A stretch of DNA of 64,000 nucleotides from Dorea_A sp016295505 (GTDB taxonomy: Bacteria > Bacillota > Clostridia > Lachnospirales > Lachnospiraceae): assembly GCF_039832105.1 (NCBI RefSeq), contig NZ_JBDOHS010000003.1, positions 186,001-250,000 of the forward strand. The letters are read 5' to 3'. A program made the translations under genes and the position numbers. Shown here in pieces: positions 46,646-55,537 of this stretch. Below the pieces are notes generated by a model. It searched no databases and was not told the DNA's origin. It was given only the letters and a program-made list of their open reading frames with translations. Numbering within the stretch: position 1 is the first letter of the stretch; every line of letters begins with the position of its first letter.

Positions 46646-47902
46646 ATGTCAAAACTGGTACCGATTCAAAGCATCTACTGTTCAAACGAGGACGAATCCA
46701 GATTATGCGGCTTTGATGTAGAAGTGATATCCGCACCCACCACCCCTTTGATCCATCCCCTGTCCAGATTATGGCTGATAAACGAAGGCGAAGGTACTCT
46801 TTTGCTAAATGATAAAGAATATCATCTTCAAAAAGGGGCTCTCGTTTCCGTCCTTCCATGGCAGATCACAGATATCATAGAGGTGAAATCACCTCTTCAA
46901 TTTTTTGTTGTCGCCTATTACTTTGATAACATTAATGAAATCATCAAAACATTTTATAATCCGGACAGTGTACATCTCTCCGTCGCCCAATCCATGTTCA
47001 AGGCACCTATCGCTTCTCTCGACACGCAAAGTTATGAACAGATGAAGCAACTATTTCTTCAGATCAAGGAAGAGCTCCAGGCACAGTCGCAGATAAACAG
47101 TTCCGACTCCAGTTTCGCTGTGGAATCGCATGGTATAAGTAATCTATACATAACAAACAAGCTGATAGAAATCATCGTTTCATTTATTCGCGCCAACCGG
47201 ACCATGCCGACATCAGCCTCCTTAATTGAAGCCAGTGAAATATTTCAGTATTTATATACTCATTTAAACGAAAAGATCACTCTTTCTATGCTGTCGCAAA
47301 AATTTTACATGAGTGAGTCTGCAATCAGCTCGTATATAAAGAAAAAAACCGGATTATCATTTTTTGATCTGTTAAACGAAATGAGAGTCGGCAAAACTAT
47401 CAATTATCTATTGTATACAGATTTTACACTGGAAGAACTCGCTGAGATTCTGGGCTTTGTTGACAGCGCTCATATCAGCAAAGTTTTTCTGGCACGAGTC
47501 GGAATGCGAGCGAATGATTTCCGGAAAACCTACCAGTCTGTCGGGGAAAAATGCCGCATCAAAGACCGCCGGGTCTTCTATTCTATTGTCTCTTATATAT
47601 ACAGACACTATGCTGAGGATCTGCACCCCAGAACAGTCAGTGACCAGTTTGGCATATCACCAAAAGAACTGAATCGTATCTTACTTTTCCAGGTGGAAAT
47701 GAATTTTAACGATTATCTGAACTACATACGGGTGAATCGTGCCTCCGAACTCCTTCTGGAAACAGATAAAAGTATTCTTACGATTGCACTTGAAGTTGGT
47801 TACAATACAGAAAAGACTCTGTCCCGTAATTTTCTTCGTTTTCGTTCGATGACACCGGGAAACTTCCGGCGTTCAGTCGAATTACAGAAAAATGATATCT
47901 GA
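46646..47902 (+). CDS. AraC-family regulator with two C-terminal HTH modules
   Basis: A 418-residue regulator. Residues about 20-120 look like a cupin sensor (HPLSRLWLINEGEGTLLLND, GALVSVLPWQ). Then there are two AraC-type DNA-binding modules: one at about 212-305 (ITLSMLSQKFYMSESAISSY, GFVDSAHISKVFLARVGM) and one at about 320-415 (LHPRTVSDQFGISPKELNRI, GYNTEKTLSRNFLRFRSMTP). Ordinary AraC proteins have one. The ATG at 46646 has CGGAGGTC upstream. It lies between arcC and the arcA/ornithine-cyclodeaminase operon and is the likely arginine-pathway regulator. Confidence 0.9.
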   Translation: MSKLVPIQSIYCSNEDESRLCGFDVEVISAPTTPLIHPLSRLWLINEGEGTLLLNDKEYHLQKGALVSVLPWQITDIIEVKSPLQFFVVAYYFDNINEIIKTFYNPDSVHLSVAQSMFKAPIASLDTQSYEQMKQLFLQIKEELQAQSQINSSDSSFAVESHGISNLYITNKLIEIIVSFIRANRTMPTSASLIEASEIFQYLYTHLNEKITLSMLSQKFYMSESAISSYIKKKTGLSFFDLLNEMRVGKTINYLLYTDFTLEELAEILGFVDSAHISKVFLARVGMRANDFRKTYQSVGEKCRIKDRRVFYSIVSYIYRHYAEDLHPRTVSDQFGISPKELNRILLFQVEMNFNDYLNYIRVNRASELLLETDKSILTIALEVGYNTEKTLSRNFLRFRSMTPGNFRRSVELQKNDI

Positions 47903-47930
47903 GGGCTGCTGTATCAGATACAGCAGTCCC
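47903..47930. terminator. Bidirectional terminator
   Basis: GGGCTGCTGTATC pairs with GATACAGCAGTCCC with almost no spacer; it lies right after the AraC stop and before the stop of the convergent ornithine cyclodeaminase gene. T runs (CTTCTTTCTTC) follow on the plus strand. Confidence 0.8.
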
Positions 47931-47956
47931 TTCTTTCTTCTATGTCATATATAAGG

Positions 47957-49057
47957 TTATTTCATGACTCCCAGTCCTTTGGCAACGATTGTTATAAAGT
48001 CCTGTACATTGGTTACCATGGTTGTAGCACACAGGCTTCCTCTGTCTAACAGTTTATTCACTACAAACTCATCTGCATCTACGGTATACAGATATACCGG
48101 GCGTATAGTTCCATCATCCATCACCCGGAAAGATGGTGTCATATTACCTGTTGCAATTGTGTGCAGCATCGTCGCAAGACAAATAACGGTGGTAGACTTG
48201 CGTACCAGACTTCTCATCGTATCGGCAGCTTCATATACATTTCCGATTACTTCCGGAAGCGGACCATCATCCCTGATGGAACCGGCCAGTACAATTGGCA
48301 CGTTGTTTCTTACACAGCTGCAGATAATACCGTCATCCAGATTATAATCTTTGATAAACTGCGGAATGGAACCGCTTCTTCTCACTTTGTTACATACATC
48401 CAGGTGGTTATAGTGTCCATTTGGCTGGGACTTCTGCGTATAGATATCCTGACCAAGTGCGGTGTGGAGAAGCGCACCTTCCAGATCATGCGTTGCGAGG
48501 GCATTTCCTGCCATAAGTCCATCTGCGTATCCGGCATCTATCAATGCACTCATGGCTGCTCTTGCATCTGCATCAAATGCAAATGCAGGTCCCATAACCC
48601 AGATAACATTTCCGTGTTCTCTTTCATGTCTCAGAAGCTCAAACAGCCTGTCGTAATCACGGGAATAAGACGTCTCACGGCTTCTTCCCTGACGGAATAC
48701 GAACTGATCTTCCAGGATGGATTCCTCGTCTTCAAATCCATGACAGTGCATATAGATTCCATCTTCACATTTCTCGGTTCTGCCCAGGATTACTTTGTCA
48801 CCTTTTTTAATATTTCTGGCTTCCACAACCGCCAGGTGTCCGTCATCACAAAGAATCACACAGGAATCCATACGGCTTTCTTCCGCCAGTCTCCACTCTC
48901 CGTCGATCTTAAAATATTCCGGATACATGGATGTGCTGTGATAATCATCCGGCGCTACACCATCCGTTTCAGCTTCTTTATACTGTACATCCGGAGCGTT
49001 CACAAACTGTTCTTTTGTAAAATCCGGATGATGATATTTTGGCATTTCAAATGACAT
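47957..49057 (-). CDS. LOR/SDH-domain ornithine cyclodeaminase (TIGR00300 type)
   Basis: A 366-residue protein of the LOR/SDH family: SRMDSCVILCDDGHLAVVEA and KKGDKVILGRTE in the N-terminal part, VIWVMGPAFAFDADARAAM in the Rossmann-like part. The archaeal and cyanobacterial relatives convert ornithine to proline and ammonia. Here it lies directly after arcA and the carbamoyltransferase remnant, so it would finish arginine breakdown to proline. The ATG at 49057 has GGAGAGGAG upstream; a reading from 49144 would overlap the remnant in another frame. Confidence 0.85.
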   Translation of the reverse strand: MSFEMPKYHHPDFTKEQFVNAPDVQYKEAETDGVAPDDYHSTSMYPEYFKIDGEWRLAEESRMDSCVILCDDGHLAVVEARNIKKGDKVILGRTEKCEDGIYMHCHGFEDEESILEDQFVFRQGRSRETSYSRDYDRLFELLRHEREHGNVIWVMGPAFAFDADARAAMSALIDAGYADGLMAGNALATHDLEGALLHTALGQDIYTQKSQPNGHYNHLDVCNKVRRSGSIPQFIKDYNLDDGIICSCVRNNVPIVLAGSIRDDGPLPEVIGNVYEAADTMRSLVRKSTTVICLATMLHTIATGNMTPSFRVMDDGTIRPVYLYTVDADEFVVNKLLDRGSLCATTMVTNVQDFITIVAKGLGVMK

Positions 49058-49082
49058 AATCTTTCTCCTCTCCAAATACGTT

Positions 49083-49190
49083 TTAGCAAAGTGTTGCATA
49101 CATAACGGCTTTAATCGTATGCATACGATTTTCTGCCTCATCAAATACTACAGACTGTTTTGATTCAAAAACTTCATTCGTAACTTCCAT
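49083..49190 (-). pseudogene. C-terminal remnant of an ornithine carbamoyltransferase gene
   Basis: The 35-codon frame encodes MEVTNEVFESKQSVVFDEA followed by ENRMHTIKAVMYATLC, the characteristic last stretch of ornithine/putrescine carbamoyltransferases (SVVFDEAENRMHTIKAVM). It lies exactly where arcB stands in arginine deiminase operons, between arcA and the next gene. An in-frame TAA sits just upstream of its ATG, so it is not fused to arcA. About 300 codons of the gene are missing; an internal deletion fused the arcA-arcB spacer to the arcB end. Probably not functional. Confidence 0.88.
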
Positions 49191-49226
49191 TTTTGTTTAT
49201 AATCACCTTTCCCATCATTCTCCGGA

Positions 49227-50462
49227 TTAAGGAGTTATAATCAGTTCTCTTACAAGCGGCATACTCATACAACGCGGGCCGCCTCTTCCTCTTGAAAGTT
49301 CTGAGCTTGCCATTTCAAGAACAATGACTCCGTTATCTCTTAAGATCTGATTTGTCACATAATTCCGGTCATATACAACTACCTTTCCCGGTTCAATACA
49401 TAAGGTATTGGATCCGTCATTCCACTGCTCACGCTCCGATGCGATCCGGTCTTTACCGCCGCACTGAATCAGTGTTACCGAATCCAGTTTCAGATGGGAT
49501 GCAAGGACTTCTTCCAATGAAGAATTCGTCTCTGCTACCTTAAGTTCTCCTTTTTTATCACCCTTCCTGATCTCAAAGATCCGCAATGTTCCCAGTATTC
49601 CCGGATGAATGGTAAACTTATCATAATCAACCTGCGTACAAACCGTATCCAGATGCATAAATGCACGAATTGCCGGAATATCGAGCGCCAGAATCGTCTC
49701 AATCTCCGAGGTTTCATCCGCAAAGATATTCTGCGCCAGCAATTCTATTGCCTCCGCTGTTGTCCGCTGCGAAATACCGACCGCCAGCACCTGATTGCTT
49801 AAGTTCAGGATGTCTCCTCCTTCAATTGCATAAGGAAATTCTCTTTTATAATAGAAAGGCGTCTGTCCTGCAAAATTCGGATGATTCTCCAGCACATATT
49901 TGCCGAAAAGTGTTTCTCTTCTTCTTGTGCGGGAATACATGCGGTTTAAACTGACCCCATTTCCGATACATGCGAACGGATCTCTTGTAAAATACAGATT
50001 CGGGATCGGATCAAGTATAAACTGGTTGTCCGTTTTAATCAGATCCACAAGCGGACGTTTTGTCCGGACTTTCAGTTCCCCGGCTCTGACTCCCGACATC
50101 AGCTTCAGCACCAGTTCTTTCGCATCCTGAATTTCATTCAGATAGGCGAAAAGGTAATCTCTCATCCGCTCATCCACTACATTGCCCTCTTCTATGAATT
50201 GCCTGATAAACTGATCCTTCAGCTCCCGGTTCTCCTTTAACACCTCCGCGATCAGATCCTCCAGATAGACAACCTCTACTCCCTGTCCCCTCATGATTCC
50301 CGCAAAAAGATCATGTTCATTCTGCGCTGTTTTCAGGTAAGGAATATCATCAAAAAGAAGTCGTTCCAGATCGTCCGGTACAAGATGCTCAAGTTCCTTA
50401 TCCGGTCTGTGAAGCATAACCTGCCTTAACTTTCCTATTTCACTTTTCACCTGGATCGCCAT
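49227..50462 (-). CDS. arcA: Arginine deiminase
   Basis: A 411-residue enzyme converting arginine to citrulline and ammonia. Seen: IPNLYFTRDPFACIGNGVSLN, EGGDILNL, the catalytic His in FMHLDTVCTQVD, and the nucleophile Cys in RGRGGPRCMSMPLVR at the C-terminus. The ATG at 50462 is preceded by AAGGAGGAAAG. Citrulline would normally go to ArcB, of which only a remnant exists downstream. A possible -10 (TATAAT) is at 50495-50490 on the minus strand. Confidence 0.96.
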   Translation of the reverse strand: MAIQVKSEIGKLRQVMLHRPDKELEHLVPDDLERLLFDDIPYLKTAQNEHDLFAGIMRGQGVEVVYLEDLIAEVLKENRELKDQFIRQFIEEGNVVDERMRDYLFAYLNEIQDAKELVLKLMSGVRAGELKVRTKRPLVDLIKTDNQFILDPIPNLYFTRDPFACIGNGVSLNRMYSRTRRRETLFGKYVLENHPNFAGQTPFYYKREFPYAIEGGDILNLSNQVLAVGISQRTTAEAIELLAQNIFADETSEIETILALDIPAIRAFMHLDTVCTQVDYDKFTIHPGILGTLRIFEIRKGDKKGELKVAETNSSLEEVLASHLKLDSVTLIQCGGKDRIASEREQWNDGSNTLCIEPGKVVVYDRNYVTNQILRDNGVIVLEMASSELSRGRGGPRCMSMPLVRELIITP

Positions 50463-50662
50463 ATCTTTCCTCCTTCGCATATTTGCTTTATTATATTAAT
50501 TTTAGTATCTCAATGAATTTTCTTTCGGACATTCAAAAAATAAAAACGGGTATTTTAATCGGTTCTTTTAATTCTAAAAAAACAAGTTAAAATACAAGAA
50601 AAAAACCTTTAAAAGTCCGACCTGATATTCTTGTACATATTGATGTATGTATATAAATCAAA

Positions 50663-50694
50663 AAAACTCGCACATATAACACTGCGCGAGTTTT
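50663..50694 (-). terminator. Intrinsic terminator after fucU
   Basis: On the minus strand AAAACTCGC pairs with GCGAGTTTT around a 14-base loop and is followed by T residues (TTTTTTTGATT). It lies about 15 bases past the fucU stop and ends the fuc operon. Confidence 0.9.
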
Positions 50695-50707
50695 CCATAA
50701 AGTCTGT

Positions 50708-51154
50708 CTAATTGATTACAACACCTTTTTGTAACATTACATTTGCATAAATTGCTGTTTCCCCTGTAGCGATAATGCAGTATACTTCTTTTGCTTCATC
50801 ATAAAACGCAAAACGTTCAATATTTCCAACCGCTTCAGCTCCACGTTCATCATACTTTGTAACGATTTCTTTATAGGTATCCCAGATTGGGGTTTCTACT
50901 TTTCCTACATCTCCTGGCATAAGTTCCATTAAGTTTACTGGTTTTTCTACGTATGTATCCAACGGAAATACCTGAAGAATCGCATCCAGAATTTCCGGAA
51001 CACCATGCCCATCCATACGGATCACGATTGCATTTTTTCCCATAGATTCTGAAGGAAAGTTTCCGTCAGCAATAACAAGTCTGTCACTGTGTCCCATTTC
51101 ACATAATACTTTCAATAACTCTGGTGATAAAATTGAAGGAATCCCTTTTAACAT
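50708..51154 (-). CDS. fucU: L-fucose mutarotase
   Basis: A 148-residue RbsD/FucU-family protein. It opens MLKGIPSILSPELLKVL and holds EMGHSDRLVIADGNFPS with the catalytic His/Asp region, and RFAFYDEAKEVYCIIATGE near the end. It interconverts alpha and beta L-fucose for the isomerase. I use the ATG at 51154, 9 bases after AAGGAG; one at 51160 is only 3 bases away. Last gene of the kinase-fucI-fucU operon. Confidence 0.95.
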   Translation of the reverse strand: MLKGIPSILSPELLKVLCEMGHSDRLVIADGNFPSESMGKNAIVIRMDGHGVPEILDAILQVFPLDTYVEKPVNLMELMPGDVGKVETPIWDTYKEIVTKYDERGAEAVGNIERFAFYDEAKEVYCIIATGETAIYANVMLQKGVVIN

Positions 51155-51176
51155 AATCATCTTCTCCTTTTTTGTA

Positions 51177-51208
51177 CATAAAGCTTACGCTAGCGCGTAA
51201 GCTTTATG
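51177..51208. promoter_or_regulatory. Perfect palindromic hairpin in the fucI-fucU spacer
   Basis: CATAAAGCTTACGC (51177-51190), loop TAGC, and GCGTAAGCTTTATG (51195-51208): 14 bp perfect arms. On the minus strand there is no T run after it (TACAAAAAAGG leads into the fucU ribosome site), so it is more likely an mRNA stability or processing hairpin than a terminator. Confidence 0.75.
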
Positions 51209-51236
51209 CGATATGTCTATGCGTTATGCAACTATA

Positions 51237-53036
51237 TTATTTGTACATTGGTCCGTATGTATCACATGCTCTGAAATCAGCAGCTTCTCTATCCATACCA
51301 AATGCATTCCAGGATGCTGGTCTGAAGATCTTTTCTTCCGGTACATTGTGCATACATACAGGAATTCTTAAAATAGAGCACATTGTGATCAGGTCAGCAC
51401 CGATGTGTCCGTAAGAAATTGCACCGTGGTTTGCTCCCCAATTATTCATTACATCGTAAGCTGTCTTGAAGTAGCTTCCTTCTTTGTGATCACATCTTGG
51501 TGCGAACCAGGTACATGGCCATGTGTAATCTGTTCTCTTCCATAATGCATCAGATACTTCATCCGGTAAAGCAACTGTCCATCCTTCAGCAATCTGAAGA
51601 ACCGGTCCTAAACCTTTTACCAGATTTAATCTGATCATTGTAGCTGGCATTTCTGCTCTTGTTAAGAAACGAGAAGAGAATCCGCCTCCACGGAAGTATC
51701 CGTTGTCAGCTGCATTCCATGTTGTAGCTGACATAACGGTATCCTGATCAGCTTCTGTCATTTCATACCATGGTTTCATAACCGGTGTTCCATCAGCATC
51801 TTTTACTTCACCACAAGCATCCAGACAGCAAGCACCGGAGTTGATCAAGTGGATAATTCCATCTGCTTCTTTTGCTTTTCCTTCGATCTCATATCCTGTT
51901 ACTCTCTTAACAGCGTCTCCGCTCCAGTATGTACGAACATCTGCGAACATCTGAGCTCTGTTTGTTAAAAGTTTCATGAATAACATACCAAGACCATTCA
52001 ATACGTCATTCTCTGTAGCAAGGATATATGGCTCTCTTGCCCCATTCCAGTCGAATGATGTATTTAATACAGCTTCAGCGAAGTCAGCGTTTGGATAGAA
52101 GTCTGTCCACTGTCTCTGTCCCTGGAAACCAGCTGCGATTGCGTTATGACCAACCATCTCTTCTTCGCATCCTTCTGGCAAGTTTTTGTTACCATTCATT
52201 AAGTCTTTGATGATAACTGCCATTTTTACTACAAATTCAAACTGTTCTTCTTTAACTTCATCGCTCTTTCTTACGCTGTCCGGGTTCTTATCGAAACCAA
52301 TATTGCATTTTTGTTTTGCCCAGGCCATTGCTTTCTGGAATTCAGCTTCATCATAGATACCTTCTGACATACGACGGATGATTTCTACTTCGTCAACAGA
52401 CTCTACTCTCATTCCCAGGTAGCTCTCTAAGAAATCAGAGTCAATGATAGATCCGCCGATTCCCATACAGATGGAACCGATCTGTAAGTAGGATTTTCCT
52501 CTCATGGAAGCTGCTGCAACTGCTGCACGTCCAAATCTTAATAACTTCTCTTCAACGTCTGCCGGGATTGTATCATCATCAATATCCTGAACGTCATGTC
52601 CATAGATACCAAATGCCGGAAGTCCTTTCTGTGCATGTGTAGCAAGAACGGATGCCAAGTATACAGCACCTGGTCTTTCTGTTTTGTTACATCCCCAAAC
52701 AGCTTTGATTGTTTCTGGATTCATATCCATTGTTTCAGAACCATAGCACCAGCAAGGTGTTACTGTAAGAGTAATCTGAACTCCTTCTTTTCTGAATTTT
52801 TCTTCACAAGCTGCTGCTTCTGCAACACGTCCAATTGTTGTATCAGCGATTACTACCTTTACTGGTTCACCATTTGAATATTTTAAATTTTCTTCGAAAA
52901 GTTTCTTAGCTGCCTGAGCCATTCCCATTGTCTGTTCTTCAAGACTTTCACGTACTTTTAATGGTCCCCTTCTTCCATCAATTGTTGGTCTGATACCGAT
53001 TACTGGATAACCGCCGATCAATCTGCTTTCTGCCAT
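51237..53036 (-). CDS. fucI: L-fucose isomerase
   Basis: A 599-residue enzyme turning L-fucose into L-fuculose (E. coli FucI is 591). Seen: YPVIGIRPTIDGRRGPLKVR at the start, WGCNKTERPGAVYLA, the metal-ligand regions TENDVLNGLG, FADVRTYWSG and YGHIGADL, and INSGACCLDACG. It needs Mn2+. Second gene of the fuc operon, 14 bases after the kinase; fucose from host mucin glycans is the likely source in a gut bacterium. Confidence 0.97.
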   Translation of the reverse strand: MAESRLIGGYPVIGIRPTIDGRRGPLKVRESLEEQTMGMAQAAKKLFEENLKYSNGEPVKVVIADTTIGRVAEAAACEEKFRKEGVQITLTVTPCWCYGSETMDMNPETIKAVWGCNKTERPGAVYLASVLATHAQKGLPAFGIYGHDVQDIDDDTIPADVEEKLLRFGRAAVAAASMRGKSYLQIGSICMGIGGSIIDSDFLESYLGMRVESVDEVEIIRRMSEGIYDEAEFQKAMAWAKQKCNIGFDKNPDSVRKSDEVKEEQFEFVVKMAVIIKDLMNGNKNLPEGCEEEMVGHNAIAAGFQGQRQWTDFYPNADFAEAVLNTSFDWNGAREPYILATENDVLNGLGMLFMKLLTNRAQMFADVRTYWSGDAVKRVTGYEIEGKAKEADGIIHLINSGACCLDACGEVKDADGTPVMKPWYEMTEADQDTVMSATTWNAADNGYFRGGGFSSRFLTRAEMPATMIRLNLVKGLGPVLQIAEGWTVALPDEVSDALWKRTDYTWPCTWFAPRCDHKEGSYFKTAYDVMNNWGANHGAISYGHIGADLITMCSILRIPVCMHNVPEEKIFRPASWNAFGMDREAADFRACDTYGPMYK

Positions 53037-53050
53037 TTTACTTGTCCTCC

Positions 53051-54535
53051 TTATTTTTTTAAAATTGTTTTAAATTTTTCATATGCCTCATCCCATTTTT
53101 CTTTATCCTGTGGGAAGTATTCATATGTTTTTTCTGAATTTTCAATGATCTGACGCGCCTCTTTTACGTCTTTGATCTCACCCAATGCCATCAACTGAAC
53201 TGCAATATTTCCTAAAGCTGTAGCTTCTACAGGTCCTGCTAATACCTTACGATTGTTTGCGCTTGCTGTCATCTGGCAGAGTAATTTACTTTGAATTCCA
53301 CCACCGATCATATTGATCATGTTGAAATGTTTGCCTGTGATGGTCTCAATCTGCTCCAAAGCATAGCGATATTTTAAAGCCAGGCTCTGGTTGATACAGC
53401 ACATAATGTCTCCGATTGTTTCCGGAACTTTTTGTCCTGTTCTCTCACAAAATGCGCGAATTCTTCCCGGAATATCTCCTGTAGTATTGAACTCCGGAGA
53501 ATCCGGATCTATGAAACTCTGGAAAGGCTCTGCTTTTTGTGCCATCTGTTCCAATTCACTAAAGCTATATTCTTTGCCTTCACGGATCCACTGTCTTCTG
53601 CTTTCCTGTGCAAGCCATAAACCAATGATATTCTTAAGGAAGTTATATGTTCCGCCATATCCACCTTCGTTACTTACATTAAATTCATAAGAAGCTTCTC
53701 CAATGACCGGTTTATCTAATTCTGTACCGAACAAACTCCATGTTCCACAACTGATAAAGATGAAATCATCTTCCTGTGTAGGGACTGCAACAACTGCACT
53801 TTGTGTGTCGTGGCTGGCAACCGCGATCACTTTTGCCGGTCTGTCAATGCTTAATTCCTCTAAAATTTCTCTGCTGACATCTCCCACGATCGTGCCACTC
53901 TGTACAATTTCCGGGAAGATATCTTTTGGAATATTCAACGCATCCATTACTTTATCTGACCACTGTTGTTTTTCAGCATCCATCAATTGAGTTGTTGTCA
54001 CCATTGTATATTCCGCTTTCTTCTCTCCTGTTAAGAAGTAGTTAAATAAATCCGGTGTCAATAACAATGTCTTTGCTCTTTCCAGCAGCCACGGTCTCTT
54101 CTGAACCAGAGAGTATAATTGGAATACAGTATTGAAGTTTTCAAACTGAATTCCTGTAAGTCCATAAAGCTCGTCTGACGGAATTGCCTTAAATACTTCT
54201 TCCTGCATACCAATCGTTCTGTCATCTCTGTAATGCACTGCACTTTCCAGCAAAGCACCATGCTCATCTAAGAGGCCAAAATCAACTCCCCATGTATCGA
54301 TTCCGATACTGTCAAATCCGCCTTCTTTTTGATTGGCTTTGATCATTCCCTGCTTGATTTCAAAATATTGTCTCAGCGTGTCCCAATGCATTGTATTGCC
54401 TACTCTGACTGGATCATTCGAAAATCTATGTACTTCTTCCATAATGATTTTTCCATCTTCTAATCTGCCAAGAATGGCTCTGCCACTTGAAGCGCCAAAA
54501 TCAAACGCAAGAACCTGCTTTTTCTTTCCGCTCAA
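53051..54535 (-). CDS. FGGY-family L-fuculokinase/rhamnulokinase
   Basis: A 494-residue sugar kinase of the FGGY family: FDFGASSGRAILG (phosphate 1), GIDTWGVDFGLLD, ISCGTWSLFG, and MIGGGIQSKLLCQMTAS (adenosine site). By sequence it is RhaB-like, but with fucI and fucU downstream it most likely phosphorylates L-fuculose. Start: TTG at 54535, 7 bases after AAGGAGG; an upstream TTG at 54553 has the ribosome site inside it. First gene of the operon, divergent from an AraC regulator. Confidence 0.92.
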   Translation of the reverse strand: MSGKKKQVLAFDFGASSGRAILGRLEDGKIIMEEVHRFSNDPVRVGNTMHWDTLRQYFEIKQGMIKANQKEGGFDSIGIDTWGVDFGLLDEHGALLESAVHYRDDRTIGMQEEVFKAIPSDELYGLTGIQFENFNTVFQLYSLVQKRPWLLERAKTLLLTPDLFNYFLTGEKKAEYTMVTTTQLMDAEKQQWSDKVMDALNIPKDIFPEIVQSGTIVGDVSREILEELSIDRPAKVIAVASHDTQSAVVAVPTQEDDFIFISCGTWSLFGTELDKPVIGEASYEFNVSNEGGYGGTYNFLKNIIGLWLAQESRRQWIREGKEYSFSELEQMAQKAEPFQSFIDPDSPEFNTTGDIPGRIRAFCERTGQKVPETIGDIMCCINQSLALKYRYALEQIETITGKHFNMINMIGGGIQSKLLCQMTASANNRKVLAGPVEATALGNIAVQLMALGEIKDVKEARQIIENSEKTYEYFPQDKEKWDEAYEKFKTILKK

Positions 54536-54590
54536 AACCGTTCCTCCTTTCAAAGTATATCATAATCAAATTCTTTCTTTTATTTTACCA

Positions 54591-54620
54591 TTGTGTTTCT
54601 GATTATGCTAGTGTTATAAT
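54591..54620 (+). promoter_or_regulatory. Promoter of the AraC regulator of the fuc region
   Basis: TTGTGT (54591-54596), 18-base spacer and TGTTATAAT with TATAAT at 54615-54620; 38 bases upstream of the start ATG. Confidence 0.65.
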
Positions 54621-54657
54621 AGAAAAAAATATAACAATATTCACATAAAGGAGCTTT

Positions 54658-55506
54658 ATGCAGTACATTAATTACAGAGAAGAAAGACAGCGAGGCACCC
54701 TTGACTTTCCATTAGAGTTTCACCATGTTTCAAAAGCACATCCACAGCACTACATGCCCTTTCACTGGCATGTGGAATTTGAACTTATTCGGATTCTTGA
54801 GGGGAATCTTTTGTTCACTTTAGACGGACAAGAATACAGGCTTTCAAAGAATTTCGTCATTTTTATACCTGCCGGAGCTGTTCATTCCGGGATCCCGGAT
54901 GACGATTGTGTCTATGAATGTATTGTATTTGACATTAATATGTTAATGAACAAGTCAGATTCCTGCTGTAAATTAGTCCGAAAAATCTCCGAACATGAAA
55001 TTGAGTTCCAGATAATCTATGATGATTCATATAACAATATCCACCAAATTGCATGGACACTCTTTGAGGCATGCTCCTCTCAATCTTTAGGTTACGAATT
55101 GGTTGCACACGGAACTCTTTTTCAGTTCCTTGGTCTGATATATTCAAACGGCTATTATACCACTGCAACTTCTTCTTCCAGAGTCTTGAAACGAATCAAA
55201 CAATTAAAAAAAGCTCTGGAATTTATCGAATCCTCTTATACAAACCAGATCACTTTACAGGAGCTCTCTGACAGCGTAGACATGTCTCCCAAGTATTTCT
55301 GCCGTTTTTTTCAGGAGATGACACATCGAACCCCCATTGATTATCTGAATTATTATCGCATCGAGATGGCCTGTTACCAGTTGCTTACAACCAGCCAGTC
55401 TATTACAGAAGTGGCTTATAATTCTGGATTCAATGACCTGAGCTATTTTATCAAAACGTTTAAAAAGTATAAAGGAACTACCCCAAAAAAATATCTAAAA
55501 ACATAA
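54658..55506 (+). CDS. AraC-family transcription regulator of the fucose cluster
   Basis: A 282-residue regulator: cupin sensor (MPFHWHVEFELIRILEG, FIPAGAVHSGIPDD) and AraC HTH (ITLQELSDSVDMSPKYFCRF, GFNDLSYFIKTFKKYKGTTP). AAAGGAGC 5 bases upstream of ATG. Divergent from the kinase-fucI-fucU operon across 122 bases, so it probably activates that operon in response to a fucose-related ligand. Confidence 0.93.
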   Translation: MQYINYREERQRGTLDFPLEFHHVSKAHPQHYMPFHWHVEFELIRILEGNLLFTLDGQEYRLSKNFVIFIPAGAVHSGIPDDDCVYECIVFDINMLMNKSDSCCKLVRKISEHEIEFQIIYDDSYNNIHQIAWTLFEACSSQSLGYELVAHGTLFQFLGLIYSNGYYTTATSSSRVLKRIKQLKKALEFIESSYTNQITLQELSDSVDMSPKYFCRFFQEMTHRTPIDYLNYYRIEMACYQLLTTSQSITEVAYNSGFNDLSYFIKTFKKYKGTTPKKYLKT

Positions 55507-55534
55507 AAAAGGACTTTCGCAAAAGTCCTTTTTT
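55505..55534. terminator. Bidirectional terminator
   Basis: AAAAAAGGACTTT pairs with AAAGTCCTTTTTT around CGCA; it overlaps the AraC stop region and lies 4 bases past the stop of the convergent 147-residue gene. Confidence 0.93.
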
Positions 55535-55537
55535 ATA

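Noticed and set aside
54554..54559. TATACT on the minus strand as promoter of the fuculokinase operon
   Set aside because: Transcription would begin within the ribosome site of the kinase, leaving no usable leader; the true promoter was not identified.
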